A stretch of 34,792 bases of DNA, taken from NCBI GenBank assembly GCA_947628675.1, contig CANRAR010000015.1, positions 1 through 34,792 of the forward strand, written 5' to 3'. The notes below the pieces were generated by a model, which saw nothing but the letters and a program-made list of their open reading frames with translations, was not told where the DNA came from and did not search any database. The first letter of the stretch is position 1; every line of letters begins with the position of its first letter. The position numbers and the translations under genes were made by a program. Of this stretch, positions 24,223 to 31,102 are shown in pieces. Source of the stretch: an uncultured Clostridia bacterium (GTDB taxonomy: Bacteria; Bacillota; Clostridia; Christensenellales; Borkfalkiaceae).

Positions 24223-24378
24223 TTAGCCGCGCTTTTGAAAACTGTCGCAGCAAGTGCAGTGTTCGCAGTCGCAGGTGTTGCCCACGTGGATCTTGGCAAG
24301 TTCGCACATTTCGCCGTCGCGGTTGAACCTGCAATCGGTCACGCCGCAGGAAACGCCGCAGTTGATATCGTGTTGCAT
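24223..24378 (-). CDS. DUF1540 cysteine-rich small protein
   Basis: The 51-residue protein contains ten cysteines in the spacing of DUF1540 domains: a leading CGVSCGVTDC, a central MCELAKI and a closing CDCEHCTCCDSF. DUF1540 proteins are common in Clostridia, presumably bind a metal and have no assigned function. The ATG at 24378 has a very strong GGAGGGG site. It diverges from rplI with 102 bases between them, and a clear promoter was not found. Confidence 0.9.
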   Translation of the reverse strand: MQHDINCGVSCGVTDCRFNRDGEMCELAKIHVGNTCDCEHCTCCDSFQKRG

Positions 24379-24433
24379 AGTCCCCTCCTTTTCCCTCAGT
24401 ATGCGCGATGAGCGCAAAATTATCGCAAGGGGG

Positions 24434-24462
24434 TTGACAAATCCCCGTTCTCCCTGTAAAAT
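24434..24462 (+). promoter_or_regulatory. rplI promoter
   Basis: TTGACA (24434-24439), 17 bases, TAAAAT (24457-24462), then AAGGAG before the ATG at 24481. Confidence 0.85.
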
Positions 24463-24480
24463 AGAGAAAAAGGAGTGCAT

Positions 24481-24927
24481 ATGAAAGTTATTTTGAAGGC
24501 AGACGTCAAGGGAAGCGGCAAAAAGGGCGATATTTTGGAAGTTTCCGACGGCTATGCAAAGAATTTCCTGCTCAAAAAGGGGCTCGCGGAGGTCGCCACC
24601 GTGGGCACCATCAACGAGGCCGACCAGCGCCGCACGGCAGACGCCTACCACAAGGCGGAAAACATCAAGGCGCTCAAGGAGCAAGCCGAGCGGATGAACG
24701 GCGCCGAAGTCACCGTCCCCATCCGCGCGGGCGAAAACGGCAAGGTGTTCGGCTCGGTCACCACGGCGCAGATCTCCGCCGCGCTCGCCGAAGCGGGCTT
24801 CGAGGTGGATAAAAAGCGCATCACCGTCAAGGAGCCCATCAAAAACGTGGGCACGTACGAGGTAGACGTTCGCTTCATGGAGGGCGTCATCACCAAGGTC
24901 AAGGTCACCGTCGTCCCCCTCACCTGA
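24481..24927 (+). CDS. rplI: Ribosomal protein bL9
   Basis: bL9 binds 23S rRNA near the L1 stalk and extends as a long helix from the large subunit. The 148-residue protein starts [19 protein letters not shown], the conserved N-terminal globular domain. The signature ([10 protein letters not shown]) and the connecting helix follow (about 40-75), then the C-terminal domain with GKVFGSVT. The ATG at 24481 follows AAGGAG; an in-frame ATG two codons upstream overlaps that site and is rejected. It has its own promoter and terminator and so is monocistronic, without the dnaB or rpsR neighbours seen in many Firmicutes. Confidence 0.97.
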   Translation: MKVILKADVKGSGKKGDILEVSDGYAKNFLLKKGLAEVATVGTINEADQRRTADAYHKAENIKALKEQAERMNGAEVTVPIRAGENGKVFGSVTTAQISAALAEAGFEVDKKRITVKEPIKNVGTYEVDVRFMEGVITKVKVTVVPLT

Positions 24928-24956
24928 TTTTGCATTTGAAAAAATTATTGCATTTG

Positions 24957-24990
24957 AAAAGGGACTGCCTCGCGCAGTCCCCTCTTTTAT
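24957..24990. terminator. Bidirectional terminator between rplI and the lipoprotein gene
   Basis: GGGACTGC (24961-24968) pairs with GCAGTCCC (24974-24981) around CTCGC. A run of A before and CTCTTTTATT after serve both directions. Just before it, TTGCATTTGAAAA is directly repeated (24930-24942 and 24948-24960). Confidence 0.82.
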
Positions 24991-25020
24991 TGAACCCATT
25001 CAAGCCGAAATTTACGGCTT

Positions 25021-26049
25021 TTACGCCGAAACCTGCGGAATGGCGATGACGGTGGAGCCGATATGATCCACAACGATGCGCTCATCCCCGTCCCCCTCGT
25101 ATCCGCCCACGAGGGTGCAGACGGCGCGCACGACCTTCCCGCCGCTCACCGTGATTTCGATATCCGTTAACGTAAAATCATAGGAGTAGTAAGTCACGTC
25201 AATGCTCTCCGCACTGTACACACCCGCATTGAATGTGAAGGAAGAGAAGTTCTCGTCGATCGCCTTTGCCGCGACCGCCACCATGATACTCGGGGTAAAT
25301 ACGGCGCTCTCATAGGTATCCTCGTCTACCTCCGTCTTCGTCCATGTAGGCGACAAGGTTCTGGAATACTTGTAATACTTGGTGCCATCGCCGGTATAGA
25401 TGCGTTCGGTCAGTTCCACGCTCTCGTAATAAGTCTCGCCGGCGAGTTTCATGGAGGCGATCTCTTCGCCGTCCTCCACACCGTAGCGCACGAGGGAATA
25501 ATTTGTGATCTGCTCGAAGATACTCGCACTCGCCTTCCACTCGTCCTCATCCATCTTCTCGTAGTCCGAGGGCTTGGGAATATCCACCTGGACGGCGCCG
25601 TTTTTATCGATGGTGACGAGGCGATCGGGCGTATTGTTATCCTCCGTGCGGATCTTGTACTCGATATTGAGGATGCGCACACGGATGATGAGAAGCGCCG
25701 CATTTTCGGTCGGCGCGTCGGTGTAGGCGAGCGAAACGGCGGAGGCCGCCGCGCTCTCATCCTTGACTTCCTCCACGGTGATCACGATGTCCGTATAGGT
25801 GAAGCCGCCCTCCGCGGGAATGGACGCCGCGGTATATTTGCCGTCCTTATACTCGAAATCCGCGAAGTGATCGACAAAAAACTTCGCCTGCTCCGTCGTG
25901 CCGCCGCTCTCCGTGAAGAACGCCTCCAAACTCTCGCCCCACTCGGTCTCGTTCATCACGAGGGGGTCGCTCTCGCCGCAAGCCGCAAGGCCTGCAAGCC
26001 CGCAGACCGCCAAAATGAGGGAAAGCATTCCCGCCAAAAACTTTTTCAT
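25021..26049 (-). CDS. Lipoprotein of unknown function, promoter with G9 tract
   Basis: I do not recognise a family. The 342-residue product begins MKKFLAGMLSLILAV and has a lipobox LAAC with C24 as the lipidation site, followed by GES and an acidic mature part. The mature protein is rich in Thr, Glu and Tyr and is probably mostly beta strand. FTYTDIVITVEEVKD and YSYDFTLTDIEITVSGGKV are alike in pattern and suggest two related halves. The start at 26049 is fixed because the in-frame upstream ATG lies inside the -10 box. GGAGG sits 11 bases before the ATG. The promoter spacer carries nine consecutive G, so expression may switch by slippage. Surface exposure is inferred from the lipobox. Confidence 0.8.
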   Translation of the reverse strand: MKKFLAGMLSLILAVCGLAGLAACGESDPLVMNETEWGESLEAFFTESGGTTEQAKFFVDHFADFEYKDGKYTAASIPAEGGFTYTDIVITVEEVKDESAAASAVSLAYTDAPTENAALLIIRVRILNIEYKIRTEDNNTPDRLVTIDKNGAVQVDIPKPSDYEKMDEDEWKASASIFEQITNYSLVRYGVEDGEEIASMKLAGETYYESVELTERIYTGDGTKYYKYSRTLSPTWTKTEVDEDTYESAVFTPSIMVAVAAKAIDENFSSFTFNAGVYSAESIDVTYYSYDFTLTDIEITVSGGKVVRAVCTLVGGYEGDGDERIVVDHIGSTVIAIPQVSA

Positions 26050-26086
26050 TGCCCGATTATCCTCCGAAAAATCAATTGATGTTGTC

Positions 26087-26114
26087 ATTATAATACGTAC
26101 CCCCCCCCTGTCAA
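26087..26114 (-). promoter_or_regulatory. Lipoprotein promoter with poly-G spacer
   Basis: TTGACA (26109-26114) and TATAAT (26087-26092) are both perfect consensus on the minus strand, 16 bases apart. Nine of those 16 are an uninterrupted G run (26100-26108). Gain of one G would give the optimal 17-base spacing; loss would give 15. Confidence 0.85.
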
Positions 26115-26163
26115 GGGAACACGGACAATTTTTTTGAATTTTTTGGATTTTTTCAGCAATTTT

Positions 26164-26379
26164 CGCCGCGCGATTTCCACATTTTCCGCGCTCACAACTT
26201 CCGCCGCGTGTTTTTGAATGCCATTCGACGATTTCCGCCGCGCGGTTTTTTCATATCACACGCTCAAACCGCCCGCCGTGTGTTTCTGAATGCCCTTCTA
26301 CGATTTTCACCGCTCAGTCTTTCCATGTTCCATGCGCGCAATGCCCGCCGTGCGCCGTGTACCGATTATAAAATTTTCC
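26164..26379. repeat. 72-bp degenerate tandem repeat, three units
   Basis: Units start at 26164, 26236 and 26308, exactly 72 bases apart. Units 1 and 2 share CGCCGCGCG heads, a CGCCG-TGTTT-TGAATGCC middle and a CGATTT tail. The third is more diverged. The array lies upstream of the lipoprotein promoter, and no gene is seen in it. Confidence 0.7.
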
Positions 26380-26388
26380 CTTAAAGTG

Positions 26389-26420
26389 AAAAAATCGGGG
26401 CAAATCGCCTCCGATTTTTC
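26389..26420 (-). terminator. Terminator just after the orphan promoter
   Basis: A nine-base stem (26390-26398 with 26411-26419), AAAAATCGG/CCGATTTTT, ends in a T-rich run on the minus strand. It lies about 10-40 bases past the predicted start of the promoter at 26435-26463, so that promoter would yield an RNA of about 40 nt. Confidence 0.6.
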
Positions 26421-26434
26421 GATTTATGTCACGC

Positions 26435-26463
26435 ATAGTACAATGTAAAAATGCAAAAATCAA
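26435..26463 (-). promoter_or_regulatory. Orphan promoter, copy 1 of a duplicated module
   Basis: TTGATT (26458-26463), 17 bases, TACTAT (26435-26440) on the minus strand. The -10 box and the following GCGTGACATAAAT are identical to the promoter of the phospholipase-like gene. No gene follows it before a terminator. Confidence 0.65.
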
Positions 26464-26487
26464 AAAGCGGGCGCCCCGCTCTTTTTT
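26462..26487 (-). terminator. Terminator of the phospholipase-like gene
   Basis: GCGGG/CCCGC (26467-26471 with 26475-26479) form a tight stem, and the minus strand continues TTTTTGATTTTT. The T run overlaps the -35 box of the orphan promoter. Confidence 0.7.
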
Positions 26488-26598
26488 CACTCCCCCGCAA
26501 AACCGTCATGCCGCCCACCGCGGAGCGCCGCAAAGAGCCGAGTTCTGCGCGCCTCCATTCTCCGCCCGCAGTGAAATTCCGAATATCGCCCCTTTCCG

Positions 26599-27765
26599 CT
26601 ATCCCGCCGCAGCGAGCAACTGCCGCACCAAGTTGCGGTTGTAGGCCATGATTTTTTCGTTGATATTTTGATTGAAATTCCCGCTCGCCGTAGTCACAAA
26701 GTCGCATAGGACGATGGGCATCACTTGCATCCAACCGTCAAATGACGGATTTTCGATCATCTCGGCGTTGTGTTTTTTCGCGTAGCGCACCAGCGACCAC
26801 ATCCCCGCCGTTTCCCAGAGATCTTTCGCCGTCGGCGTAGCTTGAATTTGCATAATGCGGAAGCAATCCGCATATTTCCCGAAGTCCTCCCGCATGAGTT
26901 CGCACTGCGCGCTTATCGCTTCGGCCAAGGCGGAGGGCGCCGCGCGGTTGTACCACTCGCTACTAAATCGCCTCTCATTAAACACACCCCCCCCCTCCAC
27001 GAAAATTTTACCGAAATGCGCGTTGCTTTTTGCGGCTTCGAGATCGCCGCTTCTCTTTGCATGATAGAGGGAAAACAGCACTGCGGCGCCGCCCTTTGTG
27101 CCCTCTTTCGTCACATCGTTATACCGCAGTTCGCCGAGCGGGATATTTTCATAGGGAATATAGTCCTGTAGCGTCTGCCCGTCGTATTCATAGGAAAAGA
27201 GCCGGTCGATCGTCTCCGAAAAGCCAACTCCCGCGCAGTCGCGTAAATTGAAAAACAGCACAACGATCTCGCCCGGGTTCTCCCGCAAAAACCGTATCAC
27301 GTCCTGCACATATACGCGCATGGGCGCATCGACCAACGTGTGGCTTCCGCACCACTCGCCCTCGTAGTACGAACAGCGGAAACACAAAAACCGCACCCCT
27401 TGGCGAAGTTGTGAATAGACGTCCGAAACCTGATTTTTCGAATAACGATAAAAAAGACCGGGCGCTAATGTATTGAGCACACCCGTTACCTTGCTCGCCT
27501 CGCCGCTGATCCCCGCAGACTTGTCCAAATTGTATGTGTTTGCATTGTGCGAACCGAGCATCGCAAGATCGACGACGCGCGGATTTGCTTTGGACATATC
27601 CTCGATATCCGCCATGACGGAAGCATACGCCCCGTCGTCCGCCACTTCTCCCTCGTACAGCGCGCGGCTATGGCACACCACCGAAAGCGCCACCGTGAGC
27701 GCGAGGATCACCGCGCCCAAAACACACAGTACGATGATCGTCCGCCTCTTTAACCTTCCGCGCAT
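26599..27765 (-). CDS. PI-PLC X-domain-like secreted or anchored protein with G9 tract
   Basis: The 388-residue protein has an N-terminal anchor or signal helix (about 9-31). A phosphatidylinositol-specific phospholipase C X-like domain follows: MLGSHNA with H73, QGVRFLCFR (about 122-130), CGSH with H142, and FLRENPGEIVVLFF (159-172). These are the two catalytic histidines and the first strands of the barrel. In bacterial PI-PLC the FFDIR motif has an aspartate where this protein has Cys128, so activity or specificity may differ. Substrate is unknown. The codons for EGGGV near residue 257 contain nine consecutive G (26987-26995), in frame as read here; a one-base slip would truncate the protein. 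Transcription starts from 27814-27842. Confidence 0.78.
   Translation of the reverse strand: MRGRLKRRTIIVLCVLGAVILALTVALSVVCHSRALYEGEVADDGAYASVMADIEDMSKANPRVVDLAMLGSHNANTYNLDKSAGISGEASKVTGVLNTLAPGLFYRYSKNQVSDVYSQLRQGVRFLCFRCSYYEGEWCGSHTLVDAPMRVYVQDVIRFLRENPGEIVVLFFNLRDCAGVGFSETIDRLFSYEYDGQTLQDYIPYENIPLGELRYNDVTKEGTKGGAAVLFSLYHAKRSGDLEAAKSNAHFGKIFVEGGGVFNERRFSSEWYNRAAPSALAEAISAQCELMREDFGKYADCFRIMQIQATPTAKDLWETAGMWSLVRYAKKHNAEMIENPSFDGWMQVMPIVLCDFVTTASGNFNQNINEKIMAYNRNLVRQLLAAAG
26987..26995 (-). repeat. G9 homopolymer inside the phospholipase-like gene
   Basis: Nine consecutive C on the plus strand, read as G on the coding strand across GAG-GGG-GGG-GGT. It is the same length as the G9 in the lipoprotein promoter 0.9 kb away. 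I saw no other run of nine in the window. Confidence 0.95.
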
Positions 27766-27813
27766 ATCCCAAAACGCCTCAAAATTTGCAAATTTCCTAT
27801 ATTTATGTCACGC

Positions 27814-27842
27814 ATAGTACTATGCAAAATGTTAAAATTCAA
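27814..27842 (-). promoter_or_regulatory. Promoter of the phospholipase-like gene, copy 2 of the module
   Basis: TTGAAT (27837-27842), 17 bases, TACTAT (27814-27819) on the minus strand. GCATAGTACTATGC around the -10 is a perfect 14-base palindrome and could bind a regulator. Copy 1 at 26435-26463 shares the right half of the palindrome and the 13 bases after it. Confidence 0.72.
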
Positions 27843-27872
27843 AAATAAAGGGCGGTTTTTTCCCCGCCCTTT
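27841..27872 (-). terminator. Terminator of adhE
   Basis: AAAGGGCGG pairs with CCGCCCTTT (27847-27855 with 27864-27872) and is followed on the minus strand by ATTTTTG. The T run overlaps the -35 box of the next promoter. Confidence 0.85.
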
Positions 27873-27883
27873 CCGCATTTTAC

Positions 27884-30496
27884 TTACTTCCTGCCGTAGT
27901 AGGCGTTCAAATACATCTCTTTGATTTCTCCGATGAGCGGGTAGCGGGGATTTGCGCCCGTGCACTGGTCGTCGAAGGCGTCCTCGGACATTTGGTCGAG
28001 TTTTGAGAGGAATTCCTCCTCCGTAAATTTCCCCGCAAGCGCCTCTTGGATGGTCTTGGGCAGCCCAATCGCCCGTTGCAGCCCCTTCATCTTCTTGATG
28101 AGCGCCTCCACGAGTTCGTCGTCCGTCTTGCCCTTGCAGCCTACATAGCGGGCGACGTCCGCATAGCGCGCCTTGCACTGCGGGTAGGCATACTGCGGGA
28201 AGGTGCCCATCTTGGTGGGCGCCTCGCTGCTGTTGAAGCGGATGACCTCCTCGAGCATGAGCGAGTTGGCAACGCCGTGGGCGATGTGGAAGTACGAGCC
28301 GAGTTTGTGCGCCATGGAGTGGCACACGCCGAGGAAGGCGTTGGCAAACGCCATGCCCGCCATCGTGGCGGCATTCGCCATCTTCTCGCGCGCGACGGCG
28401 TCGTGCTTGCCCTTTTCGTACGCCGCGGGCAGATATTCAAAGATGAGTTTGATGGCCTCCTTCGCAATGCCGTTGGTGAAATCCGTCGCCATCACGGAGG
28501 CGGTCGCCTCCAAGGCGTGGGAGAGCGCGTCGATGCCCGAGGCGGAGGTGAGCCCCTTGGGAATATCCATCATGAGGTCGGCATCCACAATGGCGACGTC
28601 GGGCATGAGTTCGTAGTCGGCGAGCGGGTACTTCGTGCCCGTCTTCTCGTCGGTGATGACGGCGAACGGCGTCACCTCGCTGCCCGTGCCCGCGGTCGTC
28701 GGAATGGCAACAAAGAGCGCCTTATCCCCCATATGCGGGAAGGTATACACGCGCTTGCGGATGTCCGAGAAGCGCATCGCCATGTCCTCGAAGTTGACTT
28801 CGGGGTGCTCGTAGAGGACCCACATGATCTTCGCCGCGTCCATGGGCGAACCGCCGCCGACGGCAATGATGACGTCGGGCGCGAAATCGCGCAGCTGCTT
28901 TACGCCCTCGTTGGCGCAGGCGAGCGTGGGGTCGGGCGTCACATTGAAAAATGTCGCGTGGGTGATGCCCTCTTCGTCCAAAATTGCGGTGATTTTCTTG
29001 GTAAATCCGCTGTCGAAGAGGAATTTATCGGTGACGATGAACGCCTTTTTCTTGTTATAAACTTGCGCGCCGAGTTCTTTGAGCGCAACGCCGAGGCAGC
29101 CGCGCTTGAAGTAAACTTTTTCGGGAGCTCTGAACCACAACATATTTTCCTTCCTCTCTGCAACGGTTTTGATATTGATGAGGTGCTTGACACCGACGTT
29201 TTCCGAGACGGAGTTGCCGCCCCACGAGCCGCAGCCGAGCGTCATCGACGGCGGGAATTTGAAGTTGTACAAATCGCCGATGCCGCCGTGCGACGAAGGC
29301 GTGTTGATGACGATGCGGCAGGTCTTCATCACCGAGCGGAAATATTCGATCTTCTCCGCGCCCGTCTCCACATTCACATAGAGCGCCGAAGTGTGGCCGA
29401 GGCCGCCGTCGCGGATGAGGCGGTCTGCCTTTTTCACCGCGTCCTCAAAAGTTTCGGCGCGGTACATCGCAAGCACGGGCGAAAGTTTTTCGTGCGCGAA
29501 CTCCTCGGTGGGCTCCACGCTCTCCACTTCGCCGACGAGCACTTTGCTCCCCGCGGGCACTTCAAATCCCGCGAGTTTTGCGATGGTAGAAGCCGACTGC
29601 CCGACGATCTTCGCGTTGAGCGCACCGTTGATGATGATGGTCTTGCGGACTTTGTTGCATTCCTCGGGCGAAAGAATGTATGCGCCGCGCAGTTGCATCT
29701 CCGCCTTGAACGCGTCGTAAATATCTTTGAGCACGATGACGGACTGCTCCGAGGCGCAGATCATGCCGTTATCGAAGGTCTTCGAGTGCAAAATGGAGGA
29801 AGCGGCGAGTTGAATATCCGCGGAACTGTCGATGACGGCGGGCGTATTGCCGGCGCCGACGCCGAGGGCGGGCTTGCCGCTCGAATAGGCGGCCTGCACC
29901 ATGCCGGGCCCGCCGGTTGCGAGGATCATATCCGCCTCGCGCATGATCATGCCGGAAAGCGGCACGGTGGGCATATCGATCCAGCCGATGATATCTTCGG
30001 GGGCGCCCGCCTTTACTGCGGCTTCCAAAACAATTTTCGCCGCCTCGATGGTGCTCTTCTTTGCGCGCGGATGCGGGGAGATGATGAGCCCGTTGCGCGT
30101 TTTCAGCGAGATGAGGCACTTGAAAATTGCGGTCGAAGTGGGATTGGTCGTGGGAATGATGGCGGCGAGCACTCCGATGGGCTCGGCGATGCGCGTGTAG
30201 CCGAAGCCCTCATCGCGCTCGATGACGCCGCACGTCTTGGTGTTTTTGTAGGCGTTGTAGATGTACTCCGAGGCGTAGTGGTTTTTGATCACTTTGTCCT
30301 CGACGACGCCCATGCCCGTCTCTTCCACGGTGAGTTTTGCAAGCGGAATGCGCGCCTTGTTCGCGGCGAGCGCTGCGCGGTAAAAAATTTCGTCCACCTG
30401 CTCCTGCGTATAAGTGGAAAAAATTTCCTGCGCCTTCCGAACTCTTGCGAGAAGTTTTCCGAGAGATTCCTCGTCGTTTACGATGAAATCTTTCAT
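27884..30496 (-). CDS. adhE: Bifunctional acetaldehyde-CoA/alcohol dehydrogenase
   Basis: AdhE reduces acetyl-CoA to acetaldehyde and then ethanol, re-oxidising two NADH. The 870-residue protein joins an N-terminal aldehyde dehydrogenase (about 1-440, catalytic cysteine C247 in NGMICASEQS, with GGPGMVQAAYSSGKP nearby) to a C-terminal iron-dependent alcohol dehydrogenase. The second half shows GGGSPMDAAK, PTTAGTGSEVTPF and iron-ligand segments DALSHALEA, CHSMAHKLG and HIAHGVANS. Length and order are normal, and AdhE of this kind forms spirosomes. The ATG at 30496 follows GGAGGGAG. Its promoter is near consensus, and a terminator closes the unit, so it is monocistronic. I could not identify a convincing redox (Rex) operator. 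Confidence 0.97.
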   Translation of the reverse strand: MKDFIVNDEESLGKLLARVRKAQEIFSTYTQEQVDEIFYRAALAANKARIPLAKLTVEETGMGVVEDKVIKNHYASEYIYNAYKNTKTCGVIERDEGFGYTRIAEPIGVLAAIIPTTNPTSTAIFKCLISLKTRNGLIISPHPRAKKSTIEAAKIVLEAAVKAGAPEDIIGWIDMPTVPLSGMIMREADMILATGGPGMVQAAYSSGKPALGVGAGNTPAVIDSSADIQLAASSILHSKTFDNGMICASEQSVIVLKDIYDAFKAEMQLRGAYILSPEECNKVRKTIIINGALNAKIVGQSASTIAKLAGFEVPAGSKVLVGEVESVEPTEEFAHEKLSPVLAMYRAETFEDAVKKADRLIRDGGLGHTSALYVNVETGAEKIEYFRSVMKTCRIVINTPSSHGGIGDLYNFKFPPSMTLGCGSWGGNSVSENVGVKHLINIKTVAERKENMLWFRAPEKVYFKRGCLGVALKELGAQVYNKKKAFIVTDKFLFDSGFTKKITAILDEEGITHATFFNVTPDPTLACANEGVKQLRDFAPDVIIAVGGGSPMDAAKIMWVLYEHPEVNFEDMAMRFSDIRKRVYTFPHMGDKALFVAIPTTAGTGSEVTPFAVITDEKTGTKYPLADYELMPDVAIVDADLMMDIPKGLTSASGIDALSHALEATASVMATDFTNGIAKEAIKLIFEYLPAAYEKGKHDAVAREKMANAATMAGMAFANAFLGVCHSMAHKLGSYFHIAHGVANSLMLEEVIRFNSSEAPTKMGTFPQYAYPQCKARYADVARYVGCKGKTDDELVEALIKKMKGLQRAIGLPKTIQEALAGKFTEEEFLSKLDQMSEDAFDDQCTGANPRYPLIGEIKEMYLNAYYGRK

Positions 30497-30526
30497 ATGG
30501 CTCCCTCCGATTTTCTCTTCTTTTTC

Positions 30527-30555
30527 ATTGTAACAAATATTCCGTGGAATGTCAA
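30527..30555 (-). promoter_or_regulatory. adhE promoter
   Basis: TTGACA (30550-30555), 17 bases, TACAAT (30527-30532) on the minus strand. The short inverted repeat ATTCC-AC-GGAAT overlaps the end of the -35 box and the start of the spacer and could be an operator. Confidence 0.85.
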
Positions 30556-30631
30556 ACTTTCACCGTAAAAATATTTTCCGCCCCATTCCCCGAATCGACA
30601 GACTTCCCCAATCAAAATATTTTCCTTACCG

Positions 30632-30706
30632 AAAGCCCTTGGCCACACCGCAAGGCAACGCCGCGCCGCCGCGGCGTTGCCTTGCGGTGTGCCCAAGGGC
30701 TTTTTT
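30632..30706 (+). terminator. Giant hairpin, 34-bp arms, followed by T6
   Basis: Positions 30632-30665 pair with 30670-30703 across 34 positions with one mismatch (30643 against 30692) and a loop of only four bases. On the plus strand it ends in TTTTTT (30701-30706), like an intrinsic terminator. No plus-strand gene lies upstream. It is far longer than the other terminators in the window. Confidence 0.85.
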
Positions 30707-30823
30707 GTTCCCGCGCGCGACTGCCGCTTACTATTTTCTCTTTCCAATGTAATGATACCGCAAAATTTTGCCCGCCGGGCGGGTATGTGTCATATTTTTT
30801 TAATTTTTTTCAAAAATTTTTTT

Positions 30824-31032
30824 CGGACTTCGTTTTTCGGGATCCTTCGCGGATAAGCCACTGCGGACTGCGTAAAGCAATTCGGCTCAGGATGACGCGG
30901 TGACCCGAGCGCGGGGCACCCCACCCCCTACCCCCTCCCGAGGAGGGGGCGAGACGGACTTCGTTTTTCGGGATCCTTCGCGGATAAGCCGCTACGGACT
31001 ACGTAAAGCAATTCGGCTCAGGATGACGCGGT
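30824..31032 (+). repeat. Dispersed repeat block R3/R4: 78-bp direct repeat
   Basis: Positions 30824-30901 and 30955-31032 are 78-base direct repeats with 3 differences, all transitions. Both start CGGACTTCGTTTTTCGGG, as the R2/R6 family nearly does, and end GGATGACGCGGT. Between them is a GC-rich piece with CCCTCCCGAGGAGGGGG (about 30933-30949). No gene is seen between 30556 and 31102. Confidence 0.93.
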
Positions 31033-31102
31033 AGGACGGGCGGGGCAGAATGACGCGGAGGGACGGAGAAGCGATGGCAGAGTTCTTCCCTTCTGAATTT
31101 TT

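Noticed and set aside
30525-30556. Rex operator at the adhE promoter
   Set aside because: Only a TTGTTA half-site is visible; the full palindrome is missing.
28046-30568. 840-codon plus-strand open frame opposite adhE
   Set aside because: Antisense shadow of adhE with low-complexity His/Arg/Glu content.
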